Origin: JAFAMS01 sp049520515 | GTDB lineage: Bacteria > Vulcanimicrobiota > Vulcanimicrobiia > Vulcanimicrobiales > Vulcanimicrobiaceae | Reading direction: 5' to 3' | Assembly (NCBI GenBank): GCA_049520515.1 | Contig: JBEKPS010000001.1 | Span: 124,001-188,000 of the forward strand | DNA: 64,000 nt | In this document: piece by piece, positions 16,571 through 25,061 of the stretch | Position numbering within the stretch: position 1 is the first letter of the stretch | Layout of the letters: every line of letters starts with the position of its first letter | The notes under the pieces: model-generated | What the model saw: the letters and a program-made list of their open reading frames with translations, nothing else | Told to the model about the DNA's origin: nothing | Databases searched by the model: none | Translations under genes and position numbers: made by a program

Positions 16571-16756
16571 CTAGCCGTCCCTTTCCTTGTCGCGTCGCTG
16601 CCGCAGCGTGTATCTGTTTCCATCCCACTCTTCGCCTCTGTCATCGCGCCAGGTCAAACCTCTCACGCGAGCATGTACGTAAGAGCCCAGAATGAACACG
16701 ATAAAGGCAGCGGCAATTGCCATCCGCCCGTAATCGTAGGAGTGGGTGTCACTCAT
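16571..16756 (-). CDS. Small membrane protein with W-R-x-x-R-G-E-E-W-D-G tail
   Basis: 61 residues from ATG 16756. One membrane helix (M-A-I-A-A-A-F-I-V-F-I-L-G-S-Y-V), then a basic cytoplasmic tail with L-T-W-R-D-D-R-G-E-E-W-D-G-N-R-Y. Its tail is shared with the 57-residue protein at 15911-16084. No clear ribosome-binding site is present upstream. Function unknown; the duplicated tail suggests a protein-protein contact, possibly with the Clp-N-like protein between them. Confidence 0.6.
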   Translation of the reverse strand: MSDTHSYDYGRMAIAAAFIVFILGSYVHARVRGLTWRDDRGEEWDGNRYTLRQRRDKERDG

Positions 16757-16772
16757 TTAGGGAGATGCTCTC

Positions 16773-16800
16773 TGTCCCTCGACTTCGCTCGGGATGACAA
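16773..16800. repeat. Intergenic repeat, inverted copy
   Basis: TGTCCCTCGACTTCGCTC followed by GGGATGACAA, the reverse complement of the repeat at 15795-15862 including its TCGAGGGACA tail. The oppositely oriented copies bracket the small-protein insert between ribBA and ribE. Confidence 0.8.
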
Positions 16801-16864
16801 CGAGGTCAGCGCTACTGGCGAGAGATGTCCTCAAATTGCTGATTGCGGTTCTATGACCGAAGCA

Positions 16865-17467
16865 TCACGCCAGAGTGGGCATCGGGGCTTCGCCCAGGGC
16901 GTAGCGCGCGATCGGGTCGACCTCGATATTGACGAGCTTCCCGGCTGGCCGGTCGCCGAGCGTCGTGCGGGTGGCAGTCTCTGGGATCAACGCGATCTCG
17001 AACTTGTTTTGTCCGACCGCCGCAATCGTCAACGAGACGCCGTCGATCGCGATGTAGCCCTTTTCGATGATGTAGCGCGCCAGCGCCGGCGGCGTCGCAA
17101 TTGCGATCCGCTCGCCCTCGCCTTCGGGAGTGCGTTCGAGGATTTGCGCGGTCGCATCGACGTGGCCGTAAACGAAGTGCCCACCGAACCGGTCGCCCAC
17201 TTTGAGCGAAAGCTCGACGTTGACTTTGTCGCCTTCGTGCAACGTACTGAGCGTCGAGCGCCCAACCGTTTCAGGGACGACGTCAAACGCGATCCGCTGT
17301 TTTCCGACCGATGTGGCCGTGAGGCAAACGCCATTGATCGCGATTGAATCCTTGGGCTCGACGCCTTCGGCGATCGCCTCAGGGGCTGAGATGACGAGAT
17401 GGCGGCCACCGTGGCGTTCCTCGTTCGCAACGACGGTACCGCGAAATCCGATTATTCCGCTAAACAT
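16865..17467 (-). CDS. ribE: Riboflavin synthase, alpha subunit
   Basis: Dismutates two lumazine molecules to riboflavin. The product has 200 residues and two tandem lumazine-binding barrels; the start M-F-S-G-I-I matches the usual M-F-T-G-I-V. Repeat motifs: S-I-A-I-N-G-V-C-L-T-A-T (first) and Y-I-A-I-D-G-V-S-L-T-I (second), plus G-H-F-V-Y-G-H-V-D. The start overlaps the ribD stop by 8 bp. Downstream, the operon is broken by the small-protein insert. Confidence 0.96.
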   Translation of the reverse strand: MFSGIIGFRGTVVANEERHGGRHLVISAPEAIAEGVEPKDSIAINGVCLTATSVGKQRIAFDVVPETVGRSTLSTLHEGDKVNVELSLKVGDRFGGHFVYGHVDATAQILERTPEGEGERIAIATPPALARYIIEKGYIAIDGVSLTIAAVGQNKFEIALIPETATRTTLGDRPAGKLVNIEVDPIARYALGEAPMPTLA

Positions 17468-18569
17468 TACGGCTTAGCTTCGCCGTCAAAAGCAAATCGT
17501 CTCCACTGCGCTCGACGGTCTCGAAATCTCGGGTTTGGATTTGCCCGTAAAGATCGCCGGGGAGTGCCGGGACGGCTTCGGGGTTCTCCAGCCGGACCGG
17601 GGCGACGATCCAGACGAGCTGATCGACGAGGCCGGCGTTCAGCAATGCCCCGGCAAGCGTCGGTCCGCCCTCGCACAGCACGCTCGAGATGCCGGCCTCC
17701 TTGAGCGCGGGCAGCGCCGCATGCGGCTCGAGCTTCTTCGAATCCGGAGGACCCACGTACACGCATTCCGCGACCTCCTCGAGCTCTCGGAAGCGTTCGC
17801 GCGAGCCCGCAGGTGCGAGCACGATCGTGCGCGCGTATTCCTCGCGTGGTTCGAAGACGTGCGCATTCTTCGGAATCGGATCCGTTTCGCAGACGATAAC
17901 GCGTGTGTAGGCTCGACGGCGCGCATGCGGTGGCCGCACGGTCAAAAGTGGATCGTCAACGCGCACGGTACCGGCGCCAACCATTACGGCATCATGCCAA
18001 AAACGCATCTCGCGAACGCGCTCGCGCGAGGCTGCGCCCGTCAACCAATGCGAACCGGGTTTTGGCGCGACGTACCCGTCGAGCGAGGCTGCCATCTTGA
18101 GCGTAACGTACGGACGAGGCGAACGAATCGAGACGGCAAATTGTTCGATCAATTCGCGCGACCACATATCGTCGACGACTGACACATCGATGCCGCTCGC
18201 GCGTAAGCGCTCGATCCCCGCACCATTCGTTTTTGGATTTGGATCGGCTGCGCCGATCACAACCCGCGCAATGCCGGCCGCGACGATCGCGTCCGTGCAC
18301 GGTGGTGTTGCACCGTGATGATTGCAAGGCTCCAGCGAAACGTAGAGCGTCCCGCCGCGCGCGTCTTGCGCAGCGGCGAGCGCCTCGACTTCAGCGTGCG
18401 GCCCACCGCGAACGTGATGATAGCCCTCACCAAGCGTCGCACCGTCGCGCACGATGACCGCGCCGACAGGCGGATTCGGTGACGTGCTGCCAAGACCGCG
18501 CTGCGCGAGCTCGCAGGCCCGCGCGAGATAGGGATTAGCGCTTACGGCACGACCTCGACGCCGCGCCAA
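17460..18569 (-). CDS. ribD: Bifunctional pyrimidine deaminase/reductase
   Basis: Deaminates and then reduces the RibA product in riboflavin synthesis. The N-terminal zinc deaminase has P-H-A-E-V-E-A-L and P-C-N-H-H-G-A-T-P-P-C; the C-terminal reductase has Y-V-T-L-K-M-A-A-S-L-D-G and V-G-A-G-T-V-R-V-D-D-P-L-L. The ORF is 369 residues. The TTG at 18569 overlaps the DUF427 gene by 28 bp, and no better start is available before the conserved N-P-Y-L-A-R-A. Followed by ribE with an overlap. Confidence 0.94.
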   Translation of the reverse strand: MARRRGRAVSANPYLARACELAQRGLGSTSPNPPVGAVIVRDGATLGEGYHHVRGGPHAEVEALAAAQDARGGTLYVSLEPCNHHGATPPCTDAIVAAGIARVVIGAADPNPKTNGAGIERLRASGIDVSVVDDMWSRELIEQFAVSIRSPRPYVTLKMAASLDGYVAPKPGSHWLTGAASRERVREMRFWHDAVMVGAGTVRVDDPLLTVRPPHARRRAYTRVIVCETDPIPKNAHVFEPREEYARTIVLAPAGSRERFRELEEVAECVYVGPPDSKKLEPHAALPALKEAGISSVLCEGGPTLAGALLNAGLVDQLVWIVAPVRLENPEAVPALPGDLYGQIQTRDFETVERSGDDLLLTAKLSRNV

Positions 18570-18823
18570 AACGCGACGCGATCGGTGACCATTTTGGCTT
18601 CATCCTTCGGCTGCGGATAGTACCAGACCGCATCCGGATTTTGTTGCCCGTCGACGTCCAGCGTGTAATAACTCGCAATACCCTTCCACGGGCACGTCGA
18701 ATGCGTTGACGATTCCTTGAGATAATCGCTCTTCACGGACGCGCGGGGAAAATATTGATTGCCCTCGACTTCGACCGTGTCGTTACTCTCAGCGACGACC
18801 TTGCCGTTCCATATCGCTTTCAT
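18542..18823 (-). CDS. DUF427 family protein
   Basis: A 93-residue protein beginning M-K-A-I-W-N-G-K-V-V-A-E-S, with Y-F-P-R-A-S-V, S-T-C-P-W-K-G and W-Y-Y-P-Q-P, the conserved features of the DUF427 fold. The start is ATG 18823, with GGGAG 8 nt upstream, overlapping the comF stop as ATGA. The family has no firmly known biochemical role. It lies between comF and ribD in one operon. Confidence 0.88.
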   Translation of the reverse strand: MKAIWNGKVVAESNDTVEVEGNQYFPRASVKSDYLKESSTHSTCPWKGIASYYTLDVDGQQNPDAVWYYPQPKDEAKMVTDRVAFWRGVEVVP

Positions 18824-19425
18824 TGGTGCTCCCTTGGTGCCCACGCGAGCGTCAGTGCTTCCGAGACACGCACGCCGCTCTGCGCGAGTGTCCCTGCCGC
18901 ATCGACGAGTGTTGCACCCGTCGTGCGCACATCATCGAACAGAACAAATCTGCCCTGGGATGCAGCCGGTTTTCGACGCACGCAAAAGCGCCCCGTCGCC
19001 GCCAGACGCTCCGCGCGCGAGCGCCCTTGCTGCGCTCCCGTACCCCGCCGCCCGAGCAGTTCTGCGACGCCGGCTCCGCTGTGACGCTGCAAGATACGCG
19101 CAAGCACAACGGTTTGATCGAACCCGCGTTCGGCGCGGCGGCGCCGCGTCGTTGGGATCGGAATCAAGGTCATGTTCGCGTCGACGTAAGGAATCAGAAC
19201 CGCCGCGAGATCTCGCGCGTAGGCGCGGCGGCCGTGCTTGAAGTCGGTAATGGCCGCACGCAGGACGCCCGCATACGGAAGACACGAACGAATCTCAAGA
19301 CCGGCGAGCCTGCTCGTTTGGGGACCGTCGGAACCGCGCACGCACTTCGGACATAAGAGCACGTCGTCTCGGTCGCAACCGATACAGGCACGCGGAAACA
19401 CCAGGCCGAGGAGCACGTCGAACAT
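18820..19425 (-). CDS. ComF-family phosphoribosyltransferase-like protein
   Basis: A 201-residue protein with an N-terminal zinc motif (C-I-G-C near residue 15, C-P-K-C near 27), the R-x-R-G-F-D-Q segment and the PRPP-loop V-L-F-D-D-V-R-T-T-G-A-T-L. These are the hallmarks of ComF/GntX proteins, which are linked to DNA uptake in some bacteria and of unclear function in others. No other competence gene is in the window. The start is ATG 19425. Confidence 0.9.
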   Translation of the reverse strand: MFDVLLGLVFPRACIGCDRDDVLLCPKCVRGSDGPQTSRLAGLEIRSCLPYAGVLRAAITDFKHGRRAYARDLAAVLIPYVDANMTLIPIPTTRRRRAERGFDQTVVLARILQRHSGAGVAELLGRRGTGAQQGRSRAERLAATGRFCVRRKPAASQGRFVLFDDVRTTGATLVDAAGTLAQSGVRVSEALTLAWAPREHQ

Positions 19426-19455
19426 GCTCCTCGTTGTCGCGCTGTTCGGCGGCGA

Positions 19456-20022
19456 CTAGGGAGAGCTTATGACGGCCGGCAAACGAAAGAAATATACCAC
19501 GTACCAGACTGCAAAAATGAGCCCAACAACGGCAAATCTCTTTTGCGCGGTTTCAGATCGGAAATAGATCGCCGCGCCGCAAAGTATCACACCGACCACT
19601 TTCACCCAGTTCTCGAGATCTCTGTGCAGTGCGCCCTCCGCCAAAAGCTGCTGTAAAGATCCGAAGACTTGCACTGCGATGAGCAGAGCAAAAAACCAGA
19701 CTCGGTTCTCAAAGAATGTCGCGCGCATGTCGCTTGATTCCGGAAGAATGAGGAACGCCATGAAATAAAGCGTCGCCGGAATCAGCAAGACCGAAGCAAA
19801 GCCGGCTACGGTCCACTGCGTTAGCCTGCTCAATGCAAAATCGACCCACCATACTTGAATGATGAAGACAAGCAGGAAGAACGCCCACGCTAGCGTCGGC
19901 CAGTAGAACGCCGTCGTGGCCCTTCGTGAGATGGCGCGTGCGACGCCGCCGAGCAGATGCGCCATCCCGAGGCCTAATACAATGGAAATGAGAACGCTGA
20001 GATAACTGAAGGCGTTAGACAA
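19456..20022 (-). CDS. Six-helix membrane protein of unknown function
   Basis: 188 residues from TTG 20022, which overlaps the nucleotidyltransferase stop by 8 bp; the longer frame to 20226 is antisense-like sequence within that gene. Six hydrophobic segments are visible (for example Y-L-S-V-L-I-S-I-V-L-G-L-G and V-W-F-F-A-L-L-I-A-V-Q-V-F-G). No conserved catalytic motif is recognised. Base composition is visibly richer in A and T than that of its neighbours. Confidence 0.75.
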   Translation of the reverse strand: MSNAFSYLSVLISIVLGLGMAHLLGGVARAISRRATTAFYWPTLAWAFFLLVFIIQVWWVDFALSRLTQWTVAGFASVLLIPATLYFMAFLILPESSDMRATFFENRVWFFALLIAVQVFGSLQQLLAEGALHRDLENWVKVVGVILCGAAIYFRSETAQKRFAVVGLIFAVWYVVYFFRLPAVISSP

Positions 20023-21040
20023 CCCGCTCGCCGTTTGCGACGATGACGCCGTTGAATTTCGCGCCGCGCGCGATTTGATAGCTGTTGCCGATGATCGCAC
20101 CATCGAGGTGCGCACCCTCACCAACGATGACGTCGTCCCAAAGAATGGAACGCTCGATGAATGCATCAGCCGCGATACGCGCGCGATCGCCGATGACGGA
20201 CGGACCGATGACGCGAACGCGATCACCGATCGTCACGCCGGCACCGATGTGAACGTTCTCGTCGATGTGCACGCTCTTGCCGAGCGCTGTGTCGCCTGGA
20301 ATTCCGACGCGGCCGTCGCCTAGACCGAGGCGCCCGGATAGCACGTCGTTCGTGCCGCGCCGATACTCTTCAGGCGTTCCGATATCGCACCAATACGCGT
20401 TCGGGACCGGCATACCGTAAAACGGCGCGCGCTCTTTCTGCAGCGATGGGAAAACATTCTTACCGAAATCGATGAACACGTTGGGAGCGATGTGTTCGAA
20501 GATCTTCGGATCGAAGCAATAGATACCGGTGTTGACGTCTTTGGCGCGCTCGGTTCCGGGCGCGGGCTTCTCTTGGAATTCGATGATCAGCCCGTTCGAA
20601 TCGGTGACGACGACGCCGTACTGTTCCACACGCTCCATGTGCGTAAGCGCGATCGTCGCAATCGCTTCGTGTGCGCGGTGAAACGCGACGAGGTCGTGAA
20701 GATTTGCGTCGGTGAGAATATCGCACCCGATGACAATGAACGTATCATCGCGGAAGAAATCTTCCATTTGCTTCACGGCGCCGGCGCTGCCCATCAGCTC
20801 GGACTCGAAGAGATAGTGTAAGCGAACGCCGTATCGCGAGCCATCGCCGAATGCTTCTTTGATCTGCGCGGCGTGATAGTGGACGTTGATCGCGACGTCT
20901 TTGATCCCGAACGAATTCAGGTACCGCAGGATCTGAGCCGAAACCGGCTCGCCCGCAATTGGGACGAGCGGTTTTGGAACCGATCGCGTCAGCGGATAGA
21001 GACGTGTGCTCATCCCACCCGCCAGGAGCATGGCCTTCAT
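20015..21040 (-). CDS. Sugar-phosphate nucleotidyltransferase with beta-helix domain
   Basis: 341 residues. The N-terminal Rossmann domain has M-L-L-A-G-G-M-S-T-R-L-Y-P-L-T and P-K-P-L-V-P-I-A-G, giving NDP-sugar formation from a sugar-1-phosphate and NTP. The C-terminal part has hexapeptide repeats (V-H-I-D-E-N-V-H-I-G-A-G-V-T-I). A mannose-1-phosphate guanylyltransferase or glucose-1-phosphate thymidylyl/uridylyltransferase cannot be told apart. The start is ATG 21040, directly after leader copy B. An in-frame ATG 45 nt upstream would read the leader as M-R-S-M-G-G and is judged non-coding because copy A has the same DNA out of frame. Confidence 0.9.
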   Translation of the reverse strand: MKAMLLAGGMSTRLYPLTRSVPKPLVPIAGEPVSAQILRYLNSFGIKDVAINVHYHAAQIKEAFGDGSRYGVRLHYLFESELMGSAGAVKQMEDFFRDDTFIVIGCDILTDANLHDLVAFHRAHEAIATIALTHMERVEQYGVVVTDSNGLIIEFQEKPAPGTERAKDVNTGIYCFDPKIFEHIAPNVFIDFGKNVFPSLQKERAPFYGMPVPNAYWCDIGTPEEYRRGTNDVLSGRLGLGDGRVGIPGDTALGKSVHIDENVHIGAGVTIGDRVRVIGPSVIGDRARIAADAFIERSILWDDVIVGEGAHLDGAIIGNSYQIARGAKFNGVIVANGERVV

Positions 21041-21157
21041 TTTAAGGCGCTCCGCCCCAGGCTTCGCGCCCCCCATGCTTCGCATGGGTCCCCCACGCTG
21101 TCGGGCCCCTCTTAATCACAATTAAATCATCATTCCCCGAGGGGGCCCGTAACAACA
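21041..21157 (-). promoter_or_regulatory. Structured leader motif, copy B
   Basis: Same layout as 9911-10028: TGTTGTTA, outer stem CGGGCCC...GGGCCCG, inner hairpin CCCC-CT-CGGGG, AT-rich loop, hairpin CCCATGC-GAA-GCATGGG, and final hairpin GGCG-GAG-CGCC with GGAG before the ATG. The last ~55 bases are nearly identical between copies; the outer stem differs at paired positions (A-T to C-G and A-T to G-C). No TATAAT is seen in this copy, so the shared feature is more likely RNA structure than a promoter. Confidence 0.65.
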
Positions 21158-21159
21158 CG

Positions 21160-21906
21160 TCAGGTTCTGCCACGCTTAGCCCCCTCAAGCTGAATCGTCT
21201 CTTTAAGCGCAAGCAGTAAAAATGCAGGTAGCGCGAGCTGTCGGCGCCAGCGCCACGGTTCGCGAACCAGGCGATAAAACCACTCTAGTCCCAGCTTTTG
21301 CCAGATTTCAGGCGCGCGCTCGACATTCCCAGATAAGACATCGAGCGTCCCGCCGACGCCGACGCCGACATTGCATCCAGTCGCAACCAAATGTTGAGCA
21401 AGCCAAAGCTCTTGCTTCGGAGAGCCGAGCCCCGCGAGCAACACGTTCGCGCCGGTGGCGCGAATCTGCGCCGCAATCGCGGCATCATCGCTGCTCGTAA
21501 AATAGCCGTGGTGTGAGCCCGCAATCGTCGCGCCGCTCGCAGCAAGGACTGCCGCCGCGCGCTCAGCTGTTTCGGCGCGACCGCCGAGTAAGAAAAAGCG
21601 CAGACCTTCGCGCTGCGAACACGACGCAAGCGATTCCACCAGATCGACGCCGGTCACACGCTCGCGAAGCGGCCCACCGCGGAGTCGCGATGCGACCAGC
21701 AATCCGATCGTGTCACACACGACGAGCGCAGCGCCATCGATGACGGCTCGAAAGCGCGCGTTGTGCTGCGCTTCCATCACCATCTCCGTGCCGAGCGTTA
21801 TAACGATCGAAGGAGCTCCTCCATGCGCGAACGCGATGATGCGTTCAACCGCGGCCTCGCGTCCGAGAGCATCGACGCGACACCCGAGAATTTCGATCGA
21901 GCTCAA
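21160..21906 (-). CDS. WecG/TagA/CpsF-family glycosyltransferase
   Basis: 248 residues from TTG 21906, overlapping the dapA stop as TTGA. Transfers an N-acetylmannosamine-type sugar to a lipid-linked intermediate in the known family members. Motifs: V-D-A-L near the start, T-G-V-D-L-V-E-S-L, R-F-F-L-L-G-G and L-G-S-P-K-Q-E-L-W-L near residue 175, and G-V-G-G-T-L-D-V-L-S-G. The longer frame to 22167 lies within dapA. It precedes leader copy B and a nucleotidyltransferase, so surface-polymer synthesis is likely. Confidence 0.9.
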   Translation of the reverse strand: MSSIEILGCRVDALGREAAVERIIAFAHGGAPSIVITLGTEMVMEAQHNARFRAVIDGAALVVCDTIGLLVASRLRGGPLRERVTGVDLVESLASCSQREGLRFFLLGGRAETAERAAAVLAASGATIAGSHHGYFTSSDDAAIAAQIRATGANVLLAGLGSPKQELWLAQHLVATGCNVGVGVGGTLDVLSGNVERAPEIWQKLGLEWFYRLVREPWRWRRQLALPAFLLLALKETIQLEGAKRGRT

Positions 21907-22796
21907 ACCGCCTTGGCTTTTGCCGGACTGTATGCTTCCAGCAACCCACGCAAGCGTGGTTTGAGATCGTCGGGCATCATGCCGAGCGGCGAACGGCACG
22001 TTCCGACATGCCATCCGAGCTCGCCCATCGCCCACTTGACCGGAATCGGACTCGTCGTTGCAAACAACGCCGAGAAGAGCGGCGCGAGCTCGCGATGAAT
22101 GCGCGCTGCACGCGCGACGTCGCCGGCTTCGTAGGCTTCGATCATATGCTTGAACTGCGGCGCACAAATATGCGAGGCAACGCCGACGAGACCATCGCCG
22201 CCGATCGAGAGCGTCGGCAAGAGCATGTGGTCATCGCCGCTGTAGAACATGAAGCCTTCGCGACGATCGCGCAGGATGGCGGTCATCTGTGCGATGTCGG
22301 ACGTCGAATCTTTGACGCCGGCAATATTACCGTAGCGGTCCTGAAGTGCGCGCAGCGTGGCGGGAAGCATGTTCGCGTTTGTGCGGCCCGGGATGTTGTA
22401 GACGATGATTGGCAGTTCGGTCGATTCGGCGATCGCTCCGAAGTGGCGCAGCATACCATCCTGCGTCGGCTTGTTGTAGTAAGGGACGACCGCCAGGATT
22501 CCGTCGACTCCGCACTTCGCGGCTTCGCGCGTCATCTCGACGGAATGCTGCGTGTTGTACGTGCCCGTACCGGCAATCACGGTCGCGCGATCTCCGAGCG
22601 TTTTCTTCACGACTTCGAACAGGCGCAGTTTTTCGTCATGCTCGAGTGCGGGCGATTCGCCCGTCGTACCGCAAACGACGACGCCGTCGTTCCCGATTTC
22701 GATCAAATGCTCTGCAAGACGCGCGGCCTCGCCGTAATCGACCTCTCCGCCGGGGCGGAACGGCGTGAGCATTGCAGTCAGGAGCCGTCCAAGCAT
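21903..22796 (-). CDS. dapA: 4-hydroxy-tetrahydrodipicolinate synthase
   Basis: Condenses pyruvate and aspartate semialdehyde, first committed step of lysine/DAP synthesis. The product is 297 residues: T-A-M-L-T-P-F near the start, G-T-T-G-E-S-P-A-L near 45, Y-Y-N-K-P-T-Q near 108, Y-N-I-P-G-R-T near 134 and the Schiff-base lysine in G-V-K-D-S-T-S near 162. ATG 22796 has AGGAG 7 nt upstream. It follows lysC, asd and dapB, so this is the biosynthetic copy; the paralogue at 48939-49850 is in a catabolic cluster. Confidence 0.96.
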   Translation of the reverse strand: MLGRLLTAMLTPFRPGGEVDYGEAARLAEHLIEIGNDGVVVCGTTGESPALEHDEKLRLFEVVKKTLGDRATVIAGTGTYNTQHSVEMTREAAKCGVDGILAVVPYYNKPTQDGMLRHFGAIAESTELPIIVYNIPGRTNANMLPATLRALQDRYGNIAGVKDSTSDIAQMTAILRDRREGFMFYSGDDHMLLPTLSIGGDGLVGVASHICAPQFKHMIEAYEAGDVARAARIHRELAPLFSALFATTSPIPVKWAMGELGWHVGTCRSPLGMMPDDLKPRLRGLLEAYSPAKAKAV

Positions 22797-22806
22797 CGTC
22801 TTTCTC

Positions 22807-24042
22807 CTAGCTCCGAATGGGCTCTTCGGCACTTCTCCGGCCGAGGTGGAAGGCATCGTGCAGAGCCTGTTCCGCCCGCTGGGCGTCCTCCTCCGGCACG
22901 AGCACTGAAATGGTGATATTCGAGTCCGTCGAGTGGATGATTTCGACGCCGCCGTCCGACACGGAACGCACGACCCGGTACATGACGCCGGGCGTACCGC
23001 GCATGCCGGCACCGACGATCGAGATCTTCGCGCAGTGCGGCCGAATGCGCACGGCCAAGTTCAGATCGCGCAGCTCTTCGCGCACGTTATCGACATTCTC
23101 GTGGTCGCACACGAAGAACACGCCGGCCGCATTGACGTTGATCATGTCGATCGAGATGCCGCGTTCGGCGATCCGCTGCAGCAGCTGCTTGTCGAGCTCG
23201 GCGCGTTTTTCAACGTCTTCTTCGCCGGCAATGATGTGCACGAACGCGATGTCGCGGAGGGACGTCACGCCGGTGACGGGACGGTCGCGATCGATCGGTG
23301 TCCCTTCATCGATCGCCGTTCCGAAATTCGAGCGCAGCCCTTTGATGACATATGGCGTGTTGCCGCGCTGCGCGAGCGTCGCAGCTTTGGCGTGCATAAC
23401 TTTGGCGCCGTTGCCCGCGAGCTCAACCATCTCCGACCAATTCACGCGGTCGACGGTATGCGCACCCGCGATGCGGCGCGGATCACCGGACATCACGCCC
23501 GAGACGTCGGTGTAGATCTCGACGCTATCGGCGCCAAGCGCATCGCCAACCGCAATCGCGGAAAGGTCGCTGCCGCCGCGGCCGAGCGTCGTGATCGCAT
23601 TATTTTCATCGGCGCCTTGGAAGCCGGCGACGACCGGGATAACGTTGTTAACGATGGCGCGGACGAGATTGCGCGGGTCGACGCGCATGATGTTCGCGTC
23701 GCACCACGTGTTGTCAGTAAGAATGCCGGCCTGTTCGCCCGTCATCGCTTGCGCTTCGGCGCCCCACGACGTGAGCAGCTCGGCGAAGATCGCGCACGCG
23801 ATCAACTCGCCGACCGCAAGCATCAAGTCACGATTCGGACTGCTGCGTGCCGGGCCAAGCAGTGAAAGCAGCGTGTCGGTCGCGTACGGATCGGGCGCGC
23901 GCCCCAGCGCCGAGCAAATCACGACCGGTGAGAAGCCACGCGTGCGCGCCTCGAGGACGCGCGAAGCGGCGATCTCGCGCAGCTCCGGCGTTGAAAGCGA
24001 CGAGCCGCCGAATTTCAGAACAAGAATGCGTGGCGTGTTCAT
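22807..24042 (-). CDS. lysC: Aspartate kinase
   Basis: Phosphorylates aspartate, entry to the lysine/threonine/methionine pathway. 411 residues: V-L-K-F-G-G-S-S-L near the start, G-F-Q-G-A-D near 160, L-G-R-G-G-S-D-L-S-A near 175, and two C-terminal ACT regulatory domains (V-H-I-I-A-G-E-E-D-V; I-S-I-V-G-A-G-M-R). The start ATG 24042 overlaps the asd stop as ATGA. Feedback control by lysine or threonine through the ACT domains is normal for the family. Confidence 0.96.
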   Translation of the reverse strand: MNTPRILVLKFGGSSLSTPELREIAASRVLEARTRGFSPVVICSALGRAPDPYATDTLLSLLGPARSSPNRDLMLAVGELIACAIFAELLTSWGAEAQAMTGEQAGILTDNTWCDANIMRVDPRNLVRAIVNNVIPVVAGFQGADENNAITTLGRGGSDLSAIAVGDALGADSVEIYTDVSGVMSGDPRRIAGAHTVDRVNWSEMVELAGNGAKVMHAKAATLAQRGNTPYVIKGLRSNFGTAIDEGTPIDRDRPVTGVTSLRDIAFVHIIAGEEDVEKRAELDKQLLQRIAERGISIDMINVNAAGVFFVCDHENVDNVREELRDLNLAVRIRPHCAKISIVGAGMRGTPGVMYRVVRSVSDGGVEIIHSTDSNITISVLVPEEDAQRAEQALHDAFHLGRRSAEEPIRS

Positions 24043-25061
24043 GACATCTGAGCCCGCGCGCGCAAGATGCCCTTTTTCAGCAGCAGCTCGATGATCTGCA
24101 CGCCGTTCGTGGCAGCGCCCTTGCGCAGCTGATCGCCGACGATCCACATCTGAAAGTGCGTCGAGGGTAGGCCTTCGTCGCGAAGCGAGTCGGCTTCCGG
24201 ACGCAGGCGAGCCACGTGGACGTCGTCCGTATCTTCAATATCGATCGGCGTCACGATTCCATCGGCATGGTAAACGACGCCGTCCGCCAGATCGAATGCG
24301 CGCCCCAGCTCTTCACGCGTAACCGCGCGTTCCGTCTCGAAGAAAACGGCCTCGCTGTGCGCGCGGCGCACCGGAACGCGCACCGTCGTGGCTGCGACAT
24401 GCAGGTTCGGAAGGCCAAGTGTTTTGCGCGTCTCTTGCGCGACTTTGCTTTCCTCACCCGAATTGCCGAATGCGTCGAACGAACCGATTTGCGGAACGAC
24501 ATTGTGGAAGATCGGTGCCGTAAACGTACCGTTCGGCTTGCCGCCGGCTTCCTCGACTTCGAGCGTCTCGAGACCCGCGCGTCCGGCGCCACTGACTGCC
24601 TGATATGTCGCGACGCGAACGCTGCGCAATCCGGCAGCCTTTGCGATCGGCGCCAGGGCAACGCATAAGATGATTGCGGTGCAATTACCGACGGGGAAGA
24701 TCTTGTGCTCCGGCTTTATCGAATCGGGATTGACCTCCGGAATCACGAGCGGGCAGCTCGGATCCATCCGGAACGTCGACGAGTTGTCGACCACGAGCGT
24801 CCCGGCGTCCACGAGCCCTTGCGCAAGCTCGGCGCTGGCATCGTCGCTGCTGGCAAAGATGACGACGTCGTTCGCATCGGCGACCAGCCGTTCCAGCGTC
24901 GCGCCGAAGACGCGCACGTCACGGCCCCCAAAGGATACGGTCACGTCGCGATCGCGTGACGCATACGCGCGCAACTCGTCGACGGGGACGCCCCGTTCTT
25001 CGAGAACCCGCAGGACCGTTGTGCCGACGACTCCCGTCGCGCCGATCAAACCTAATTTCAC
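24039..25061 (-). CDS. asd: Aspartate-semialdehyde dehydrogenase
   Basis: Reduces aspartyl phosphate to the semialdehyde with NADPH. 340 residues; G-A-T-G-V-V-G near the N-terminus binds the nucleotide and V-G-N-C-T-A-I-I-L near 130 carries the catalytic cysteine. The GTG start overlaps the dapB stop as GTGA, within a tight dapB-asd-lysC-dapA operon. Confidence 0.96.
   Translation of the reverse strand: MKLGLIGATGVVGTTVLRVLEERGVPVDELRAYASRDRDVTVSFGGRDVRVFGATLERLVADANDVVIFASSDDASAELAQGLVDAGTLVVDNSSTFRMDPSCPLVIPEVNPDSIKPEHKIFPVGNCTAIILCVALAPIAKAAGLRSVRVATYQAVSGAGRAGLETLEVEEAGGKPNGTFTAPIFHNVVPQIGSFDAFGNSGEESKVAQETRKTLGLPNLHVAATTVRVPVRRAHSEAVFFETERAVTREELGRAFDLADGVVYHADGIVTPIDIEDTDDVHVARLRPEADSLRDEGLPSTHFQMWIVGDQLRKGAATNGVQIIELLLKKGILRARAQMS

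Noticed and set aside
21041..21085. N-terminal extension M-R-S-M-G-G of the nucleotidyltransferase
   Set aside because: Same DNA precedes purC in another frame, so it is leader RNA.
22800..23012. N-terminal extension of dapA
   Set aside because: Lies inside lysC, lacks similarity, and a good ribosome-binding site precedes ATG 22796.
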